Source of the DNA: Amborella trichopoda
Taxonomy: Eukaryota > Streptophyta > Magnoliopsida > Amborellales > Amborellaceae
Assembly: GCF_000471905.2 (NCBI RefSeq)
Contig: NW_006496825.1
Coordinates: 660,557-724,556, forward strand
Direction of reading: 5' to 3'
DNA length: 64,000 bases
Translations under genes and position numbers: made by a program
In this document: piece by piece, positions 31,581 through 42,893 of the stretch
How the letters are laid out: each line of letters starts with the position of its first letter
Numbering within the stretch: position 1 is the stretch's first letter
Notes under the pieces: model-generated
The model's database searches: none
What the model saw: only the letters and a program-made list of their open reading frames with translations
Told to the model about the DNA's origin: nothing

Positions 31581-33830
31581 TGCGGATCCTTAATGTGAAC
31601 CAGCTCCCTTGCATTGGCGAGTTAGGGTCGAACCTCTACACTGGGGTATCTCTGGCGAGAGCAACTTCTCTAGGAGAGCTTGAGCCTAGCCAGGAGTCTC
31701 ATGGCCCTCTAGTATCACCTTTGCAGGAGAGAGCGCGAAGCTCTGCCTTGATGGAGATGCCGACAAGGAACCCCTCATTCAGAGGGACGACGTAGCATTT
31801 TATCATGCTCTACATAGGCATTCTCCTTCCGATGAGAGTATGCCTACATTGGGGAAGAGGAGGATGGCGAAGCCAGGTCTTCGTTTTGAAGGGAAGCACC
31901 AGTACCTGGTCTGGTACAGTACTTGGATGTTGGACGTGTTGGATTCTTTCACCGGTACTTTGAAGAAATGTGGTCTAACTGCAACATGTCAATGCTCGGC
32001 TGGCTACTCTGACCGATGTTCAAACACGGTGAAGGCTCTTTTAGAGACATGGTGTTTCTGTACCAATAGCTGGCTTTTGCAAGAGGGTGAGGCAGGAATC
32101 ACCCTACTTGATTTCTATTTTGTAGGTGGCCTTCCCTTGCTGGGGGAGGAGTATGAGGAATTTGTCCTAGCAACGAGGCCATCTTTGGGGGCAATCCCAT
32201 CAAGGGTAAGCAGGCTCCTTCGAGTCTTAGTGAGCTGTTCGAGATTTATTCGCTCCTATACTCAGAGTCGCAACCTAAAACTGGTGGGGTACATTTTGAA
32301 GCATGGCGAGATTACTTTAATGGTAACCACCAAGAGGGTGAGGACGTAGGCTCAAGCGTCTCATGGGCAAACAAGTCTCAGCGGGCGGCAGCAATCAAGG
32401 CTTTGAAGAAGGCGATTACCCCTCTGAGGCAGAATGTGCGGGACCGAGTGTACTTGGCCGCTTACTTGTCCCTCTTCTTATGCAAGTTCGCTCTTTCAGG
32501 GGCAAAGGGTTATGTCATTCGGCCTGGTTGTTTTTATGCAGCCTGCATGATGGCCCATGGCACTGGCTTAGCACTGGCCTAGCCGGTCTTGTGTAGCATC
32601 TTTCACACGTTAGGGTCCATTTCTTGTGGAAAAGTCCCTTCGAAGGACAATAGCAGCGAGGTCTTCCTGGGTGAAGGCTTCCTGGGGCGCTTAACCATGA
32701 GCTTCCCCGTGCATTATGTCTTCAGGTGGCTTTCTGCATAATATCTTGGGGCATACGAGCTTAATGGGAACCTCGCAACAGCAACATGCCCACATATGCT
32801 GAAGATTGCTGGGATGAAGGTTGTGGTTATAGAACCAGATGCAGTTCTTGAGCTCCTGATTGATGCATCCTTCTTCACTCGTGAGAGACCTTTCCTATTC
32901 GTAGTCCCTCCAACAATATTTTTATCGACACCTTTGGCCTCACACTTAATAAGGCGGTTACCGAGACAAGAGAGGCCATGTAGCTCGTAAGCGTCCGAGG
33001 TTGCATCCTTCCGTTAAAAGGAGTGGGGTGTAAGAGGTTGAAGGGTTGCTTCCCTCACCATTTTGCATGCCAGCATGGCCTTGATCAAGGATGTTGTGTT
33101 GCCATTTCTTTCTCAAAGAAATATGGGAAGAAGGGGGCGTTGCATGATCATGAGACCTCTGGCACAAGTCACGAGGTCTGGACTGACCTCAACATGTGTA
33201 TGGCTTGAGAGACTTGTCTTCTTCTCCCTGAGTAGAGCATGTTTGTGGTTCCCCATTATGGCCGTGTAGGCCACACGACTATGGGCTATCGACAATGGTG
33301 GTATTCCTCTAATGCTGAATATTGGGACGTAGCTCATCCATGGCAAGCCGTCAGTGGCTCCAGATGCAACGGCAGGGCCGGAAGGCACTTCGTTCCTCGT
33401 CCTTTCTCCGTTATTTTTTGCTTGGATCATGTCCCTGCCAACTGGCAAGAACTGGTCAAGCCTCGTTCATTAAGCGGGGATGAGGCGGGGATGAAACTAC
33501 TTTCTTTGAAGATAAGGACACGGTCTTTCTTTGACAACTTAGAGGCAACTTTTGGTTGGAGCGAAATGGGTGTGGACCCATCCCACGAAGAAGGGCTCGC
33601 CTCTGCTCCGCCTGCTCGAATTGAGGGTGAATCCCGTTCTGACTTGTCTGGATGGGCTAATCGTGCTCCGAGGGCTCCTGCTTCTGTTAAGCCCAAGAGC
33701 ACTCCTCCCAAGGAGAGGCAAGATAAGGAGAGAGAGAGAGAAAGAGAAAAAGGGGGAGAGAGTCTTCGTCCGTCCCCTCTTCTCGGGAACGAGGGAGCCA
33801 TTCGAATAAGGAAGACTTGCCTTCAGCAAC
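31581..33830 (+). pseudogene. Element B antisense ORF, plant-mobile-domain-like part
   Basis: Sequence-related to the plant mobile domain (PMD, 'aminotransferase-like'), a domain found in plant transposons and some host proteins; its chemistry is unproven. 31840-32349 contains LKKCGLTATCQCSAGYSDRC, VKALLETWCFCTNSWLLQEG and ITLLDFYFVGGLPLLGEEYE, the most typical PMD block. Then, in shifted frames, come VYLAAYLSLFLCKFALSGA, CFYAACMMAHGTGLALAQPV (about 32440-32590) and VPHYGRVGHTTMGYRQWW (about 33245-33300). The 33239-33964 frame ends in a charged, Arg/Glu-rich linker. At least three frame changes occur, so this copy is disabled or contains unrecognised introns. It is antisense to gag, with its own TATA box and acceptor. 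An alternative family name could be 'Transposase_28'; I prefer PMD. Confidence 0.6.
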
Positions 33831-34920
33831 GGTGTCTTCAGTGCCAACCCATACGAGGCGAGCTCGATCAAGAGCTCATAGGGCTCCAGACTCTCCTCCA
33901 GCTGCATCACCTTCAATTCCTACAGCAATGTCACGTTCGACTGATAGTTGGCCTGGGTGGTTGAGCGCATCTTTACTTAGTTCAGGGCATGGCTCGAGAA
34001 ACCCTATGTCGAAGGTTGAGGTCAGTGTGACTCCTGCCGTTAGCAGCCATGTTGTGTCTCCTGCACACCCTGCGATGTCTGTTCTGCCTGCATCAGAAGC
34101 TACACAGGAAGAAGTGGGCACCTTGAGGGCTCGTCCTTCTGGTTCACCGGCAGCACAGTCCTCGGATTCACCTGCCTCGGGAGGGCCTCTGGGAAGTCCT
34201 CTTCTTGGGCTTCGTGCTGGTTCAGAGGCCATGACACCCCTCGCCTTTAGAAACCATGTGCTTGATGTGTCTCCCCTAGACGTGATTGGCATTTCTGCTC
34301 CTCTGCAGCCGTCTTCAGGCTCCAAAGCATTCATAATGACGAGGATGCTCTATTCAGGTCTTCAGGGGTTAAAGGGGTGTTCTTTATTGGACCTTGGGGA
34401 AATGATAGAGGCTATCAGGGCTTGTGTAGCTAGCTTGAGGGGTGTGTTGCCCGATGGAGAAATCTTTGACTGCCTTGATGGGCTACTGCAAGATCTCAGT
34501 GACTGCGGAACCAAAGCCCTTTCATGTGAAGATGCAGCACATGCATCTTTCGAGAGGCGCTTAGATACCTTGGAGAAGGATTTGACCGACCAGCAAGGCC
34601 TAGTGTGGCAGCACACACAAACACGGGCTCGGCTTGTTTCAGAGCGGGACTCCTTTTCGGAGGAGGTTGCGAGCCTTTCTAGGGAGTTCGAGATCCTGAA
34701 GGCTGAGATGGATGAATTGCAAGCTCGGGTGGCCTCACTAAGATCTTGTCGAGACTCCAGCTGGGAGGTGTTACATCAGCGGTCGCGTGATGTGAAAGTT
34801 GCTAACTTGGCCAATTCGACTGCCCAGGAGATCTCTTGCCTTCGGGAAGAGAAGCAGGTCATGGTTCGGCGCGCAGAGAAGCTAAAAGCGATGATTGAGG
34901 AGTCTCTTGATCTTTTCTGA
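33817..34920 (+). CDS. Element B antisense ORF, C-terminal coiled-coil protein (367 codons)
   Basis: The longest uninterrupted frame in the window. The first ~170 residues are Ser/Pro/Ala-rich and low in complexity (SPAAQSSDSPASGGPLGSP). From about residue 180 it is helical, with LKGCSLLDLGEMIEAIRACV and a long heptad region (FERRLDTLEKDLTDQQG, EEVASLSREFEILKAEMDEL, EEKQVMVRRAEKLKAMIEES) ending in LDLF. No enzyme motif is visible. It probably continues the PMD-like part upstream, from which it is separated by one frame change near 33810, so this ATG may not be the true start. It is homologous to 25070-25872 in C. It is convergent with gag, about 140 bp away. The reading frame has survived better than any other in B, which is worth testing for selection. 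Confidence 0.55.
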   Translation: MPSATVSSVPTHTRRARSRAHRAPDSPPAASPSIPTAMSRSTDSWPGWLSASLLSSGHGSRNPMSKVEVSVTPAVSSHVVSPAHPAMSVLPASEATQEEVGTLRARPSGSPAAQSSDSPASGGPLGSPLLGLRAGSEAMTPLAFRNHVLDVSPLDVIGISAPLQPSSGSKAFIMTRMLYSGLQGLKGCSLLDLGEMIEAIRACVASLRGVLPDGEIFDCLDGLLQDLSDCGTKALSCEDAAHASFERRLDTLEKDLTDQQGLVWQHTQTRARLVSERDSFSEEVASLSREFEILKAEMDELQARVASLRSCRDSSWEVLHQRSRDVKVANLANSTAQEISCLREEKQVMVRRAEKLKAMIEESLDLF

Positions 34921-35059
34921 AAGCGCGGGGCTTTCCTACTCCTCCTCTTCTTGTTCATCTTGTTTTCTTTTCTTCTATGGGCTTTTTGAGCTTCGCTCGG
35001 ATCCTTTTATAACTTTTCGGCTATAATGAATGAAGATTTGTTTTGGTTGATGATGATGA

Positions 35060-37591
35060 TGATGCTTTTCTGTTTTTTGGAAGGCAATTTTAAGGTCTTG
35101 CCTTTGGGACCAATTGGGCCTTAGGTCTTCAGACCTTTCTGCTCTTATAGAGCAGGGATTGAGTCGAGTGAGACTCTTCCTCTAAGGGGGTCTGCCTTTC
35201 TTGGTTTTCTTGTGGTTGTGGGGGTTGTTCATCCCTTAGAACTATTTGACCGATTTGGATGTAGTTTTTTAAGATAAAGCGGAATGCCCTACAATTAGCC
35301 AAGTCATGGCCCCTTCGTTAGTGGTATTGACACCAAGGGTTGTGGCTTTTTTCACATTTGATCTTTGTTTTTTGGGAGGGCGAGGCGCTATCATCTCGTG
35401 TTGGGCCATCATGTCGAATATGGTAGAAAATTGCTCAGGAGGCAGTTTTGTTGCAAGAGAGTCGCTGGTTGACTCCTCCTAGATTGTGACCATGTGAGAG
35501 GCTTCTGGGGCCTCAAAAGCTTTCTTGATGCTTTCTAGGTCGATTTGCCTATTTTGGATCAGGGTCTCGATGTGCTCTTTCAACTGGATGCAATCTTGGA
35601 CTGGGTGCCCTAACATCCAATGGTAAGCACAGTTTTAGCTTGTTCTGGCTTCTTGACGACGGGGAGTACCAACATCTCTTGTTTGAGAAGCATTTTCAGG
35701 AGAGTCGGGACCCACTCCGTATTGAAGATGTACTTCAGATTCAGTCTGCGCAAGAACTCCTCAGTTTGGTGATATTTTTGTGGCGGCGACACATTATTAT
35801 AATTCTGTTTCTGATGGACTTGCTATTGTGAGTCCGTCTGGGCTTTAGTCAGTAACCCTCGTGACATGTCTAGGGTTGGCAAAGGGGTAGCATTAATTGC
35901 GGGTTTAGCATCGAGAGGCACGATTGTCATGACCGCACTGATCACATTCTTTGGTTGGTTGGTGCAAAGATTTGACCTGTTGCCCCCGGTGTTATAAGCT
36001 TGGCTGGTGCCCGAGCTTTGGGCTCGGTCTCCTCCATGGTGTTTTAATAAACTTACAATCTTAACAGCTTTGGTGATCTTGTCGGAGAAGGTGGTGGGGT
36101 TAGACCCTCGACATGCAAGGCGATTTCTCGCTTCATGTTCATTACACATGTTTGCACCGCATCCGTTTCACTCAGGGGGTTGCTCAGGCACATGGAGAGG
36201 TCACGCCATCTCTGGAAATATTTTCCTACTGACTCGTATGGCTCTTGCATCATAGTGAGGAGTTCTATGGTTTGGACTTCCAATTCGGCTTGAAGAAGCG
36301 TTTGTAGAAGAGTTGTTCCATCTCCTCCCAAGAGTGGACTAAATTTGGTGGTAGCCATGCATATCATTTGAATGAGGGTCCCTCGAGTGTTTCGACGAAC
36401 TGTCGTAAGAATACCTTGGTGTCCGCGGCTAATTCTTGACATGCAGACATGAAGTGGGCCATGTGTTGTTGTGGTTATCACGTTTCGTCGAAGACTGGTA
36501 GTTTCCTTTTCTAATATCCAGTGGGGAAGGGGACCTGTCAATCAAAGGCAGCAAAGGCTTTTTGTATTGGTGCCTCTCGGGTGTTTTTGACACTTGGAGG
36601 CCTTGGATGCTCTCGTTCATCATCCTTTGGACATCTTCTTAGGTGAAGGTTGTTGATGCTGCATGGGAGGCTGCGTTATGCTGATCTTGGAAGAAGGTGT
36701 GTGGGTCATGGTGTGTCGATGTCTGGCCCATGGGAGGTGGATGTGACCTCTCTCGTTCATCGTATTAGAGTTCGTGGGGAGAATTCACTTCTTGGTGGGG
36801 AGGCACCGTGGTACGAGTGTCTTCCAGTCCTTTGATCTTATCAAGGATATCTTTTAACATACTTTTGATACCTCCAGGTGGATTTTCATGTTTCCCTTCT
36901 TTGTGGCTTACGACCATTGCTTCGACCTATTTGCCGAGACTCGACTGCTCCGCTGGAGGGGCGATCCTGGGCCTCGTAGTGCCTCGGTTCGGGATACCAA
37001 TCAGAAATGGGTGAGCCTATCCTATCTGAGCCTGAGATTGCCTCGCAGCCCGTGTGAGTATAGGCTCCCGGTGGCCAGGAGGACGAGACTTTGTCGAGAG
37101 CGATTTTGGAGGCCTTGGAGCCATTGCTCTATTCGGATGGGCGTGTGACAACCCTGGTGCCATATCTCTTCAACTTGATCCAGTTCGCCTGAGTTTTGCG
37201 AATCAGGTGGGTTGAACTCATCTTCACGTATCTCGACAACGCGACATTCAACGACGTCATCCACCGTGAGTCCGTCTGCGTCTCGTAGCAGGTAGAATTA
37301 GTTTTCCTTCAACTGACCTTCTGTGGTCAAACGTTCAAGCTTGTCTTCCATGTGAGGCCATCTAAGCTTGCCTCGCTTGCTTGTGTTGAGGGAGTGGGTT
37401 GATTTTCATGGTGAATGACCCTACGCTCGCTTTTTGTGGTGGTCGCCTTCCCAAGTGAGGGGCCAGTCGGTCGGTTCTCTTCAAGTGTGGCATGCCCCGA
37501 GGCCTGCCTCGAGGGGGATCTTGCTAGTATAACATGGGCAAAGTTGAAAGGATCGTGCTCGTGGGGAACTTTTTTGAGAGCCAAACAGTGG
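35060..37591 (-). pseudogene. gag: Element B gag, main part
   Basis: Virus-like-particle protein on the element's sense strand. Open pieces are 37602-37327, 37264-37022, 36541-36053, 36149-35823 and 35792-35610. The gag core is at about 36330-36060: LLQTLLQAELEVQTIELLTM, MQEPYESVGKYFQRWRDL (the 'ExxxxYxxRW' motif) and AVQTCVMNMKREIALHVEGL. A zinc-knuckle-like remnant YHWMLGHPVQDCIQLKEHIE (about 35640-35560) precedes NRQIDLESIKKAF. The frame ends before the convergent antisense ORF, and no protease motif D(S/T/D)G(S/A) or RT YxDD follows. The N-terminal part lies beyond the solo LTR. Confidence 0.75.
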
Positions 37592-37854
37592 GCGGTTGTC
37601 ACACCCCAAGATTTCTAACATTCCCGAGGTGCGATAGACTATTCTTATACTAGAAAAAATTCAAATTCCTATTAATATATCTTGTACCAAAACAAATTTA
37701 TCTATTAATTAAAATTTGTACAAAGTTTGCTCACATTTGGTATTCACGTGAAGTCTAGGTATAAATCTGTTGATAGAACAAAAACTTACAGTGGTGAAGT
37801 TAAACAAAAGTTACAAAGAAAAATTTAGTTATCACATGACTTTATCTTCTTCAC

Positions 37855-38104
37855 NNNNNNNNNNNNNNNNNNNNNNNNNNNNNNNNNNNNNNNNNNNNNN
37901 NNNNNNNNNNNNNNNNNNNNNNNNNNNNNNNNNNNNNNNNNNNNNNNNNNNNNNNNNNNNNNNNNNNNNNNNNNNNNNNNNNNNNNNNNNNNNNNNNNNN
38001 NNNNNNNNNNNNNNNNNNNNNNNNNNNNNNNNNNNNNNNNNNNNNNNNNNNNNNNNNNNNNNNNNNNNNNNNNNNNNNNNNNNNNNNNNNNNNNNNNNNN
38101 NNNN
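37855..38104. other. Assembly gap (250 N)
   Basis: Undetermined bases. Reading frames that appear to cross it are meaningless. Confidence 1.
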
Positions 38105-38350
38105 CAGATTAAAAAAAAACAACATGAGGAGGAGCATTTCGAACAAAAGCATTTATGAATAACAATCTCATTTTTTCACAAATCCGCAGTTAAACATAAT
38201 GCAAATGAAGAAAATACGTATAAACATTTTAACAGAGATGCATAATTCAAAGGATTTCATAAAATACCCTACTGACGTCCCAAGTAGGTCACCTATATAC
38301 CCCATCAGCGTTCTGATGGGTCCAAACAACCCTTACAGGTCCAATTGTAC

Positions 38351-38592
38351 CTCACCAGCGTAGCGGATGAGTCCAAATATCCCCTACCGCATCGGTCTAA
38401 ACAATCCCTGCAAGTCCAAACATACCTCACCAGTGTCCCGGATGAGTCCAAATAGTCCCTACCGCTGTAACCGGATAGGTCCTAACAATCCCTGCAGGTC
38501 TGATCATACCTCACTAGCATCCTGGATGAGTCCAAATAGTCCATACCGGCATAACCAAATAGGTCTTAACGATCCCTGCTGGTCCACTTATA
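38351..38592. repeat. Tandem repeat, unit about 84 bp, three copies
   Basis: CCTCACCAG(C/T)GT-x-CGGATGAGTCCAAATA starts each unit (near 38351, 38431 and 38510), followed by CCCTACCG and ACAATCCCTGCA. A partial copy precedes at about 38290. The 38367-38618 frame is a repeat product. Confidence 0.85.
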
Positions 38593-40009
38593 CTCAAATT
38601 ATCTCTGAAACTCTTTAAACATCAGAAAGCAACAATATCATATATGCGAAGTATCATTGAAAAATATTAACATGAATTCACTTGAAGCAATTTAATAACA
38701 ATCACTTCCATTGAAATATCTCTAAGTAGCCATTTAAACATTTTATGCAATAATTTCTGAAAGGTAACAGTTCTGAAGAACATTCTTGAAATCTAACATG
38801 ATAACAGTCTAGTATCAATAAACAAACTTTTATGAGAATCCAAACTTAAATAAGGAATTATCCCAATTTATGGAATTGCCAATTTGTAAACAATCATTCC
38901 ATAGGCAATACTACAATCAAGTGCAAAAATATCAATTTTCCAAATAATAAGGCAGACATTTGCATATGAATTCTACAATGTCTAAATATTCAAAAACAAT
39001 AGAAGGAAATCTCATAATTTTACTAAAAGCGCAAATATCACATTTATTTCTAATAATTTACCGTATTTAAAATTCTGAACAATAGGCAGGAAAAATAAAT
39101 TTATTTTCTAGAATTTACAACATTTAAATTTTTTAACGATAGATAAAATATCACAATTTTTACTAAAAGATTACTCTTCGAGACAATGAGATCGCTTATA
39201 GGCACAAGAATCCACACTGCTAGGTGGCAAGGCTAGATAAATCGCTACAATATCCTCATCATCTCGAAGCCCCATTCTTTGCCAAGGTTACCCAGAAATA
39301 AGGAATCCTTGTCTGATGATGGAGTAACATTAATTCCCTTCCCTTGTAGTGTATTGTGGGGATCATGCCAAATGGGAGGTGAAACAAGCTATATCAACCA
39401 GGGTCTGACCTGTTTCTTTTTGGGCCCTTAAAGTAGTTTGTTTATAGTGTACCTCAGTCAATAGTGTGCAAGAAGCGCAACACCAAGCAAGTATTTCCGC
39501 TGCAGTAACATAGGGTTTAGGCAAGGGAAGATGGCATGGTTCAATTGAAGTTTAGAGAGAGAAAAAGAGGGAAACATACATAAAGAGAGAAAAGTAGAGA
39601 GAGAGAAGAAAAAGGCATTCGTGACACCTCAATTAAGAAGTGTTAATGGAATGTGAATTGGGTTGTTGAGTTGCCACCTAATGGCCAAAACCAACTTTCC
39701 ATGTAAAACCTTGAAGTAATTGGTGGTGGACCTAAGGTCCACCCAAATACAATTGCACCATCCAAAACTTTTGTTATTATTGAAACATTTTTATAAAAAA
39801 GCTAATGCTTCTATTATTTGGCATACTCAAAGAAAATGTGAAGTTACCGGCCAATGAATATTGGGTATAATACTAATCATTATGAGAAAATACTAATTAT
39901 TTTCGACATAATGAATTATCACTTCAAAATTATTTATTTCCTGTAAATATTTTATTTATTTATTTTATTTTATTTATTTATTTATTTTGTATTTATTTCT
40001 ATTAACACC

Positions 40010-40013
<4 letters not shown>

Positions 40014-40066
<53 letters not shown>
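40014..40066. repeat. (TA)n microsatellite
   Basis: About 26 TA units near the right end of the solo LTR, preceded by TTTA-rich sequence (39950-39995). Confidence 0.95.
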
Positions 40067-40069
<3 letters not shown>

Positions 40070-40098
40070 TTCCAAAAGTTTTAGGTCGTCACAACGGT

Positions 40099-40977
40099 AT
40101 TTGGCCATCAGCTTGGACCTTTAGTGTGTCGTGCCTCTCGTCAATGGGGTGCTTGTTCCTGCACGAGTGTGTGCGATCTATCGGAGTGTTTGGGACGATA
40201 TTGGGCCCGTCCCTTCGTGCTGTGGGGGACTGAACACTTGGGATGCCTGCCCGGTGGGTTTGGCAGACCTTAGGGCCCTCGACATGCATGTGCACTGGTT
40301 TTCGGGCTCTTCAGTTGGTCCGAAGCTTGTGTGCTCATCTGGGTCCACCGTTTGTGTTGCCCTGAGCACTGAGTTATTACGTGGCATGTAGGCGGTCGGC
40401 AGACCGCGTGTGGTGAGTTTGGGTCTGAGGTGACCCACAATGGGTGAAGGGGATTGAAATGGACTGACATCTATCCCGATTTGTCACAGTGATGGTCAGA
40501 CCATCAGTTGTGATGTTGGTGTGTGCGAAGGAGGACGCACATGCACCGATGGTGTGTGGCATGGGCAGACCTACTTTATGGGCGCCCATGGAGGTGGCAG
40601 CCCTATTGGGGTCTACCGAACGGCAGGGAAGGGCAGCGAGGAACCCTCGCCTTGGTTTACAGCTGACAAGGTGCCAGTCATGAGGGCGTGGGAGAGTGGC
40701 TGCGGCGCAACCCTTAGAGTTAACCTCACTGGGTTCCCTCCAAATATGGGCGGAGGAAGGAGTAGGGGCATGGATGCGCACACTCCGAGTTATCTTAGGT
40801 TGGACTAGGATAGCAGGACCAGCTAACCCACTCGTGAAAGAATGAGCCATTGATATGGGGATGAGATAGTCCTCGATTTGGAAAAGAGAAGAAGAGTGGG
40901 AATTCATTGAAATTTTAGAAAGATAGGAGAAGAGGGTTTTCGTCCGAAAACAGTCCGAGCCAACTACAGGGTGGTGT
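40099..40977 (-). pseudogene. gag: Element B gag N-terminal / leader reading frame
   Basis: Minus-strand frames 40985-40377 (202 codons) and 40295-40089 follow the primer site directly. Shared phrases with C (YLIPISMAHSF versus YIPIPAAAHRE, then GLAGPA versus GLIGPP) show a conserved N-terminal region of the family. The long frame overlaps the primer site, so its first codons are not real. A frame change before 40295 and the solo LTR at 40093 disrupt it. No domain name can be given to this N-terminal part. Confidence 0.5.
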
Positions 40978-40996
40978 GTCCCCAATGGAGTCGCCA
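40978..40996 (-). other. Element B primer-binding site
   Basis: Minus-strand TGGCGACTCCATTGGGGAC lies two bases from the LTR end, one base different from the C site. It is tRNA-Arg-type and sets the element's direction. Confidence 0.8.
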
Positions 40997-40998
40997 GT

Positions 40999-42893
40999 TG
41001 GTCGGGGCCTGATTTTCTCTTGGTCCCTCGGGCGAGACGGGGGGAGGAAATCCTCTCTCAAACAACTGCAGAAGGCTCGCACGCGTGCTTTCTCGAGCGC
41101 GGATAGGATACCAACAAAGAGAGAGATTTTACGACGAGAGAATGTCAATTTACTCACCTCATCGTTGAGGGTTCGTGGGACACGTCCGGGCGGTTCGCCC
41201 TCTTAGATCAGTTACGAAAGCCTTTCGACTGTTCACCAGCATGGTTTGATTAGGGACTCTCTTCAAACGTTATCAACTCTTTTCTCCCCTCTCATGTTTA
41301 AATTTCAATGGATGTCTCAATTCTTCTTTGGATTGACTCTCTTCCAGCGATGTCTCTTCGGATAGTCGAACAGGCGAGCATGGGGTTTCCTTGGTTAGGT
41401 TAAACTGTCCTAGAAAAGAGGGGGCTAGACACGGCCGCACATTGGTTTGAGCTCTTTGACTTGCTCGCGCCCGCGCGGTTTTGTATGTGTGCAGGATTAC
41501 ATGTTTAGAGGGGAAGGGAGAAATTTTTGGTGATGTTAGATATCTTCAAGAGAAGAGAGGTGTATACCTACGTGGTTGGGGGTATTTCTCTTTTGCAAAA
41601 GTTTTCTCTCTCCTCTCTTTGGGATGCTATGGTTAAGAGAAAAGACAAACAAAAGCAAGCTTCATGTCTCTTCTTTATTGAATTATAATCCCCTTTTTAC
41701 AATTGACCTAAGCTTATTTATATAGAGTTCTCACCAAACAGAGGTGGATACTAAAAAACAAAGCCTAAATACAATTAAAAGAATTTAAAATAAAGTCCCA
41801 AAATTGGGTACAATGACCAAAATGGCCATAAACTCTTTTGTATAAATGACAGACTTGTCCTTCCTTGAGGAGCCCGCCGCCATTGTCAAACTTCAAGAGC
41901 TCTTTTCGGATACTTGCAGTGTGAGTTCGGTCAATCTATTGCTATATTCTCAACGTTCATTTTCTTGTGATCGTTTTGATCTCTTTTGATCGTGCTTCGA
42001 CAATCTCTTTCGTGAGGGAAGGAGTTCGGTTAGTTTTATGAACTTTTCAATGGTTTCTTTCTTGATATGCGGTGTCTTTGTGTTGATTGCGAGACAGGGC
42101 AAGTTCCTTTCAGTGTTTTTGCAACAAGTTCAGTTTGCTTTTTAGTCTTTGCTTTGTGATATTCGAGAGATCACCAGAAAAGGGATTCCGGCGACAAGGG
42201 ATTTTTTTATTTCTTCTGTGACCTTGGGTTTCGTGTCTTTTCTGTTTTGTTTTGAACGCCGCTTGTCATGTTGACTTGGGTTTCTTTCTGGGAGTGTTCT
42301 TTTTTGTCTTGGTTTCCACGCGGCCAAGTTTTCTATGAGGGCCAAGACGTCATTTTGAAGATTGCAGCGTCCATGAATTCAGGCCGTCTTTCTTCCTTCG
42401 TAGGGCATACTTGTCTTCATGTTTGCTCGCTTTGGGGGTCTGTGCGGTTGAGGCTTTGCTAGCGTTTGAGGCCTTAGCCACTCTTCTGCTGCAGGGAAGG
42501 AGTCACGAGCTCGTCGAGGAGTGGCCAGAAATCTCCATGGCCATTGACTGGTTTGGTGAGGGCGTATGGCGAAAGCGTGCCTCTGCCCTACTTCACGATG
42601 GGGCGGGCTTAATGTTGCTGGGTTGACCCGATTGAGCTCAGGCCAGCTTCTCTTTGGAAGGTGACGACAGTAGTCGTTTAGAGCGTTATCTAGCCTTTGT
42701 GTCCATGACGGTGGAATAAGACTTTGCCCCTTGGGCACACAAGTATTATTCCCTTGGTCATTCTTGTTCGAGGCTTATTCTTGACTACTACCCCCGTGTA
42801 ACCATGTCTTGCGTACCGCTGTGATTAGGTTGTCGCCGGCCCTCTCCTTTATTTGCTTGAGGGACTAAGGTACGTCAAAAATGACGTATAACA
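40999..42893 (-). repeat. Element B 5' LTR
   Basis: 1,895 bp, TG...CA ends, paired with 13819-15566. It has an intact minus-strand TATA box and the terminal inverted motif TACGTCAAAAATGACGTA (42871-42888). The inside is fuller than its partner by about 130 bp at 41022-41150. Confidence 0.85.
41716..41725 (-). promoter_or_regulatory. TATA box of element B 5' LTR
   Basis: Minus-strand CTATATAAATAAGC. The counterpart in the 3' LTR has decayed to CTATGTAAAC. Confidence 0.6.

Larger units (their letters stand above)
37597..40093. mobile_element. Probable solo LTR (2.5 kb) inserted in element B
   Basis: Starts TGTCACACCCC and ends GTCGTCACA. It is flanked by GCGGT (37592-37596) and ACGGT (40094-40098), a 5-bp duplication with one mismatch. 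Content is AT-rich with no coding capacity, plus a tandem repeat and a 250-bp N gap. TGTCACACCC is a common start of long chromovirus (Del/Tekay-type) LTRs, and the length fits a solo LTR. Orientation is uncertain. A gap inside prevents ruling out a short internal region. Confidence 0.6.
13819..42893 (-). mobile_element. Element B: pol-less Tat-like LTR retrotransposon
   Basis: Flanked by 1.75-1.9 kb LTRs and a near-perfect 5-bp duplication inside a LINE. The minus orientation is set by three signals: the intact primer site next to the right LTR, the TATA box on the minus strand of that LTR, and gag on the minus strand. Read 5' to 3' on the minus strand, the order is LTR (42893-40999), primer site, gag (40985-35060, split by a solo LTR), a plus-strand (antisense) ORF 31581-34920, element C inserted, a minisatellite, a polypurine tract and the LTR (15566-13819). 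No protease, RT or integrase is seen, so B needed partner enzymes. Without C and the solo LTR it is about 14.9 kb. Confidence 0.85.

Noticed and set aside
33427..34334. Minus-strand frames (124-152 codons) opposite the antisense ORF
   Set aside because: Shadows of the plus-strand coiled-coil frame; no domain, and gag already ends before this region.
37770..38162. Reading frames spanning the N gap
   Set aside because: Unknown bases; no evidence of coding.
38351..38592. CRISPR-like regular repeats
   Set aside because: Plant nuclear context, 84-bp diverged tandem units without unique spacers; an ordinary tandem repeat.
40131..40808. Plus-strand frames opposite the gag N-terminus of B
   Set aside because: They are shadows of the minus-strand reading frame and have no recognisable protein family.
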